From contig JAQVNJ010000049.1 of assembly GCA_028703175.1 (NCBI GenBank), positions 1 through 38,784 on the forward strand: a DNA stretch of 38,784 nucleotides, read 5' to 3'. The stretch comes from JAAYCB01 sp012744395 (GTDB lineage Bacteria > Planctomycetota > Planctomycetia > Pirellulales > Thermoguttaceae). The position numbers and the translations under genes are program-made. This document shows positions 35,330-38,784 of the stretch, one piece after another (positions within the stretch are counted from its first letter, which is position 1; each line of letters starts with the position of its first letter). The notes below the pieces were generated by a model, which was given only the letters and a program-made list of their open reading frames with translations, was not told the origin of the DNA and did not search any database.

Positions 35330-37414
35330 ATGTTGCCTTGCCGTCTGCACTGGGCGTTGGGAACCGCGTTCATCCTGGCGCTGTCGATTCCGGCCGTGGG
35401 AGGAGAGCCGGCCGGGCGTCTGAATCTCTTGGAGAATTCCGGCTTTGAGGAGCCGCTCGAACCGGCCTGGGAGAAACGCACGCCGGACGATGCCGACCGC
35501 GCGCTCTACCGGGGCGAGTCGGCCGGCCGCAGCGGCGCCGCCGCCGTCCTGGAAAACACCAGGCCGGCCCACACGCGGCTCCGCCAGGGGAGCGACCGCT
35601 CGATCGTCATCGAGCCGGGGAGCCTGGTGGAGCTGTCGGCCTGGATCAAGTCGGACCAAAGCGCGGAAGGCGAGGCGACGCTGCAAATCTACTGCATGGA
35701 CGAAGAGGGGGGAATCCTCGCCCAGCCCACCTCGGGGCCGCTCGCCGGCCGGTTTGACTGGACGCCGAGCCGCGTGCGGACGACGATCCCCGGCGGCGCC
35801 GCCTACGTGATGGCTTACCTGCAAACCCGGGGCGGCGTTGGGAAGGTATTCTTCGACGATGCCGAGCTTGTCGTCCTCCGCCCGCCCGTGCCCAGGCCGC
35901 CCGCGCCGAAGGTCGGACTCTTGACCGACCTGGCGGCCGACCACGCCTGCCTGGAGGAGCTGAAGGTTCTGTTCGAGGATGGCCTCAAGCCGATTGGGCC
36001 GGGCGGCGCCGACGAGCTCCGCGATTGCCTGGGCGCGATCGTGCTCTATGAGGCGGAGATACCGCAGCGCGTTGCCCGGATGGCAACCGATTTCGCTCGC
36101 CGCGGCGGCCGCGTGTTCATGGACATCCGCGGCTTCGCGCGAACCTGCCGGGCCGAGGCCGCGGCGGTCGAGGTCGGGCCGGTCGAGGGGCAACCGGTGG
36201 AGAGGCAAATGTCCGCGGGCCTCCGCGTGGTCAAGCGAGACGCGGCGACCGCCGGGTTCGAACCGGGCCAGATCATGCCCCGCGCCGGTTGGCCCGAGGG
36301 GAGGCTGTTCGTCCTGCCGGCGGGCTTCACCCTGCCGGAGATGGAGGTGCTGGCCGCCGGGCCCGGCGGCCAGCCCGGGCTGGTCCGCCTCGCCGTGGGC
36401 AAGGGATTCGTGGTCAGCTGCGACGTGCTCTCGCTCCGCCAGCCGTACTACCGGAATGTCGACGCCTATTACAAGTACGCGCCCCTGGCCGGCGCGCTGA
36501 CCAATCCGGTCCGCCTGGGCCAGTACTATCCGAAGAAGTTCACGTATGCGGAGTTTGTCGACCAGATGCGGCGGCTGGCCGGCGAGCTGCCCGGCGTCCG
36601 CATCCAGGAGGAGGGGCCGGCCTCGGAGGATTACCGCCTCTGGAGCCTGAACCTCGGCCGGCCGGGCGCGCCGCTCTATTTCCTCTATGCGGCCGCGCAC
36701 GGCAGCGAATGGGAGCCGGGATACGGCCTGTTGACCTTCGCCCGGCGACTGGCGGAGGGCGAGCTGCGCGACGTCGTCGACCTCGAACACGTCCAGATCA
36801 AGATCATCCCCTATCTGAATCCCTGGGGTTATGACAAGATGCGCCGCCAGAACGCCCAGGGAGTCGATCTGAACCGGCAAGGCGACTTCGCCTGGGAGAA
36901 ATTCCAGGGAAGGGACAGCAACAACGATGGCCGCTGGTCGGCGGGCGACTACGACTGGAAGGGAACCGCGCCGTTTTCCGAACCCGAAGCGCGGACCTAC
37001 CGCAAGATCGCCGAGCTGCCGAACCTCTACTGTGTGCTCGAATTCCACGGCAACACCAGCGCCGTCAACAACAAGCTGGGGCTCCTTCCGGCAACGGCGA
37101 AGCCCGAAAACGAGCTTGCCGCGATCGAGCTCCAGCGGATCGCCAACGAGCGCCTCCGCGGCCGACACCTGCTGCGGCAGAATGATGAAGAAACGGTTTC
37201 CCAATACCTGCTCGAGCGGGTCAGAATGGGCGGCAGCGTGCCGCAACTCAAGAACACGAGCATGCGCGACCGGTTTGGCCTGGTCATCGAAGTCACCGCC
37301 GGTTACCGCTCGACGTATGGCGCCGTTCTCCAGACCGACGTGGTCTGCGAGCTCTGCCGAGCCCTGTTCCTTGCCTATCCACCGCCACAGACCTGGCCGG
37401 AGCAGCGACGATGA
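35330..37414 (+). CDS. Secreted M14 zinc carboxypeptidase with carbohydrate-binding-like domain
   Basis: 694 aa. ATG 35330 has AAGGAG upstream and begins a signal peptide (HWALGTAFILALSIPAVGG). Residues about 25-190 resemble a CBM/galactose-binding jelly-roll (LNLLENSGFEEPLEPAW, GKVFFDDAELVVL). Residues about 195-380 look like a flavodoxin/glutamine-amidotransferase-type fold (VGLLTDLAADHA, GGRVFMDIRGFA). The M14 peptidase domain, about 395-680, has zinc ligands H457 and E460 in AAHGSEWE and H573 in LEFHGN, plus VDLNRQGDFAW and the catalytic Glu, E654, in GLVIEVTAGY. It would remove C-terminal residues from peptides or cross-bridges, perhaps on glycoproteins. The last four bases overlap the next gene (ATGA). 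Confidence 0.9.
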   Translation: MLPCRLHWALGTAFILALSIPAVGGEPAGRLNLLENSGFEEPLEPAWEKRTPDDADRALYRGESAGRSGAAAVLENTRPAHTRLRQGSDRSIVIEPGSLVELSAWIKSDQSAEGEATLQIYCMDEEGGILAQPTSGPLAGRFDWTPSRVRTTIPGGAAYVMAYLQTRGGVGKVFFDDAELVVLRPPVPRPPAPKVGLLTDLAADHACLEELKVLFEDGLKPIGPGGADELRDCLGAIVLYEAEIPQRVARMATDFARRGGRVFMDIRGFARTCRAEAAAVEVGPVEGQPVERQMSAGLRVVKRDAATAGFEPGQIMPRAGWPEGRLFVLPAGFTLPEMEVLAAGPGGQPGLVRLAVGKGFVVSCDVLSLRQPYYRNVDAYYKYAPLAGALTNPVRLGQYYPKKFTYAEFVDQMRRLAGELPGVRIQEEGPASEDYRLWSLNLGRPGAPLYFLYAAAHGSEWEPGYGLLTFARRLAEGELRDVVDLEHVQIKIIPYLNPWGYDKMRRQNAQGVDLNRQGDFAWEKFQGRDSNNDGRWSAGDYDWKGTAPFSEPEARTYRKIAELPNLYCVLEFHGNTSAVNNKLGLLPATAKPENELAAIELQRIANERLRGRHLLRQNDEETVSQYLLERVRMGGSVPQLKNTSMRDRFGLVIEVTAGYRSTYGAVLQTDVVCELCRALFLAYPPPQTWPEQRR

Positions 37415-38571
37415 ACACACTCCTGAAGATCGCCGCGGGAATTCTTGTTGCGGCGTCTGTTCTTGTTCATGCGGGTGAAAAACACCACCCGGCCCCGGCA
37501 GCCCGTCGAGCGGGATCGCCGGCCGCCGAGGAGCGGCAAACGATCCGCCGGGCGGTCGAGCAGGAGATCGACGCCGGGCTGTTTCCCGGCGCGGTCGTGC
37601 TCCTCGGCAACCCGGATCGCGTGCTCTACCACGAGGCCTTCGGCCACGCGCGGATCGTCCCCGAGAAGCTGGAGATGCCCAAGGACGCCCTCTTCGACCT
37701 GGCGAGCGTGACCAAGGTGGTGGCGACGGGCACGGCGGTGGGCGTCTGCGTCGATCAGGGACTGCTGCGCTTCGAGACACCGATCCGCGAGGCCCTGCCG
37801 GGGCTGACCGGCGCGGGCCTCGAGCCGATCACGATCGCCATGCTGGCGACCCATACCTCGGGGTTCGACAACGCCAAGTATCACCAGCGGGCGGAGGGCG
37901 AGGCGATGCTCGAACGGATGCTTGGCGTTTCCCCCCAGTGGCAGCCGGGCGCGCGCTTCTACTATTCCTGTCTCAACATGATCCTGCTGGGAAGGATGGT
38001 CGAAAAGGCAAGCGGCGACCGATTGGACAAGTTCTGCCGGGAGAGGGTCTTTGCCCCGCTGGGGATGAGCGACACGTCGTTCGGACCGCTCCCCCCTTCG
38101 CCGCGCGTCGTGCCGAGCGGGGCCCGCCAGCTCGGCCAGATCGAGGACGACCAGGCCCGCCTCGCCGCCAGACCGGTGGGCAACGCGGGCCTGTTCAGCA
38201 CCGCCGGCGATCTGGCCCGGTTCTGCCGGATGATGCTGGGCGAAGGCCAATCCGGCGTCGCGCGGATTCTCTCGAAAGAGACGCACAACCGGATGACCGT
38301 CAACCAACTCGCTCCGCCGCTGCCCCGCCGCGGCCTGTTCTGGGACATGGATCGCCGCGCCTTGCACCGGCCGACAAGGCTTTCCGACAGGGCCTACGGC
38401 CACAGCGGGCACACCGGGCAATCCATCTGGATCGATCCGGAAAAACAGGTTTACGTCATCGTGCTGACCAATCGGAATCATCCGAAGATGGTCGGCGGCA
38501 AGCGGAAGGACCAGCAATACGAAGCGCGGGCCCGGATCGGCGACGCCGCGCTGGAGTCTTACGGATACTGA
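37411..38571 (+). CDS. Secreted serine hydrolase, beta-lactamase class C fold
   Basis: 386 aa, overlapping the carboxypeptidase gene by four bases. Signal peptide MNTLLKIAAGILVAASVLVH. The SxxK motif is S99-V-T-K102 in FDLASVTKVVATG; the second motif, usually Tyr-x-Asn, is Y185-S-C187 in FYYSCLNMILLG; the third is H334-T-G336 in YGHSGHTGQSIWIDP. This pattern is typical of class-C-like esterases and D-aminopeptidase-like serine hydrolases rather than true beta-lactamases. Likely substrates are acyl esters or peptides in the periplasm. The Cys at the YxN position is a less usual variant. The context with xylanase and carboxypeptidase suggests polysaccharide or cell-wall processing, not antibiotic resistance. 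No terminator was seen after it. Confidence 0.9.
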   Translation: MNTLLKIAAGILVAASVLVHAGEKHHPAPAARRAGSPAAEERQTIRRAVEQEIDAGLFPGAVVLLGNPDRVLYHEAFGHARIVPEKLEMPKDALFDLASVTKVVATGTAVGVCVDQGLLRFETPIREALPGLTGAGLEPITIAMLATHTSGFDNAKYHQRAEGEAMLERMLGVSPQWQPGARFYYSCLNMILLGRMVEKASGDRLDKFCRERVFAPLGMSDTSFGPLPPSPRVVPSGARQLGQIEDDQARLAARPVGNAGLFSTAGDLARFCRMMLGEGQSGVARILSKETHNRMTVNQLAPPLPRRGLFWDMDRRALHRPTRLSDRAYGHSGHTGQSIWIDPEKQVYVIVLTNRNHPKMVGGKRKDQQYEARARIGDAALESYGY

Positions 38572-38604
38572 CCAGCGCAACCGGTCTTGTAGCGGGGCGC
38601 GGAC

Positions 38605-38700
38605 GCCGGCTCGCCCGCCGGATCCCTCCCCCAAAATCCCGCCGGCTCGCCCGGCGGATCCTTCGGCTTCCCACTACCCCCACCCGGCTCGCCCGCCGTG
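38605..38700. repeat. Three degenerate GC-rich repeat units
   Basis: Units with core CCGGCTCGCCCG[C/G]CG begin at about 38605, 38641 and 38684; the first two continue GATCC. On the minus strand they read as repeated Arg-Arg-Ala-Ser-Arg, another repeat peptide typical of spurious planctomycete ORFs. A related single unit lies at 4597-4616. Confidence 0.7.
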
Positions 38701-38728
38701 TATGTTTATTGACAGGGTTATGTTTATT
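38701..38728. repeat. Direct repeat TATGTTTATT
   Basis: The 10-base sequence occurs at 38701-38710 and 38719-38728, with the linker GACAGGGT between. It sits directly after the GC-rich repeats in an abruptly AT-rich stretch that runs to the window end, so it may be one end of the same composite repeat. Confidence 0.6.
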
Positions 38729-38784
38729 CATGAACTCCTATTCTTCATCCGGTCGGAATGCCTTTACTGATGAACCTTTCAAAG

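Noticed and set aside
33319..37780. Two long minus-strand open frames opposite the DUF1080 promoter, xylanase and carboxypeptidase
   Set aside because: Antisense to genes with intact catalytic motifs; one would also read through the divergent promoter region.
1..38784. tRNA, rRNA, CRISPR array, transposase or phage genes
   Set aside because: None could be supported: no cloverleaf-like segments, no regularly spaced array beyond the short repeats listed, and no mobile-element protein.

Overview
High-GC DNA that looks like the chromosome of a planctomycete (Pirellulales-type), probably from an environmental genome. The evidence is the family mix: DUF1559, DUF1080, DUF4838, DUF6807, GH123/DUF4091, a Tat-exported sugar-isomerase fold, and very large secreted or membrane proteins. 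Short dispersed intergenic repeats of the kind common in these genomes support this. Taxonomy is inferred from gene content only. No tRNA, rRNA, CRISPR array, transposase or phage gene was seen.

Layout. (1) 1-8665: polysaccharide-degradation genes. On the plus strand are a truncated GH101/129-like protein, a TIM-barrel glycosidase-like protein and a DUF6807 protein. They converge on a minus-strand pair, a GH123-like enzyme preceded by a double alpha/beta-hydrolase. The GH101-like and GH123-like proteins together hint at N-acetylgalactosamine-containing glycans. (2) 8756-20256: two translationally coupled minus-strand genes, 1077 aa then 2756 aa. They share a recurring N-terminal module that occurs three times, and the larger protein carries a complete DUF1559 pseudopilin-like domain in its middle. 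This is the most unusual object in the window. (3) 20504-26203: a 3-hydroxyacyl-CoA dehydrogenase, a possible broken small gene, a Tat-exported fucose/arabinose-isomerase-like protein, and a divergent DUF4838 (alpha-glucuronidase-like) protein. (4) 26256-30564: an alpha/beta hydrolase, several small uncharacterised proteins, an SGNH esterase and a SHOCT-like membrane protein, with repeat-like intergenic DNA. (5) 30843-32594: housekeeping genes clpX and a Trm112-like protein, separated by a clear terminator. (6) 32660-38571: a DUF1080 protein divergent from a probable operon of GH10 xylanase, M14 zinc carboxypeptidase and a beta-lactamase-fold esterase.

Most products carry signal peptides, so the window reads as a secreted carbohydrate- and ester-cleaving repertoire (xylan, uronic acids, acetyl-hexosamines, acyl groups) around a few housekeeping genes. 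Several sigma70-like promoters, one with an overlapping inverted repeat, can be proposed in the divergent intergenic regions. They are sequence matches only.
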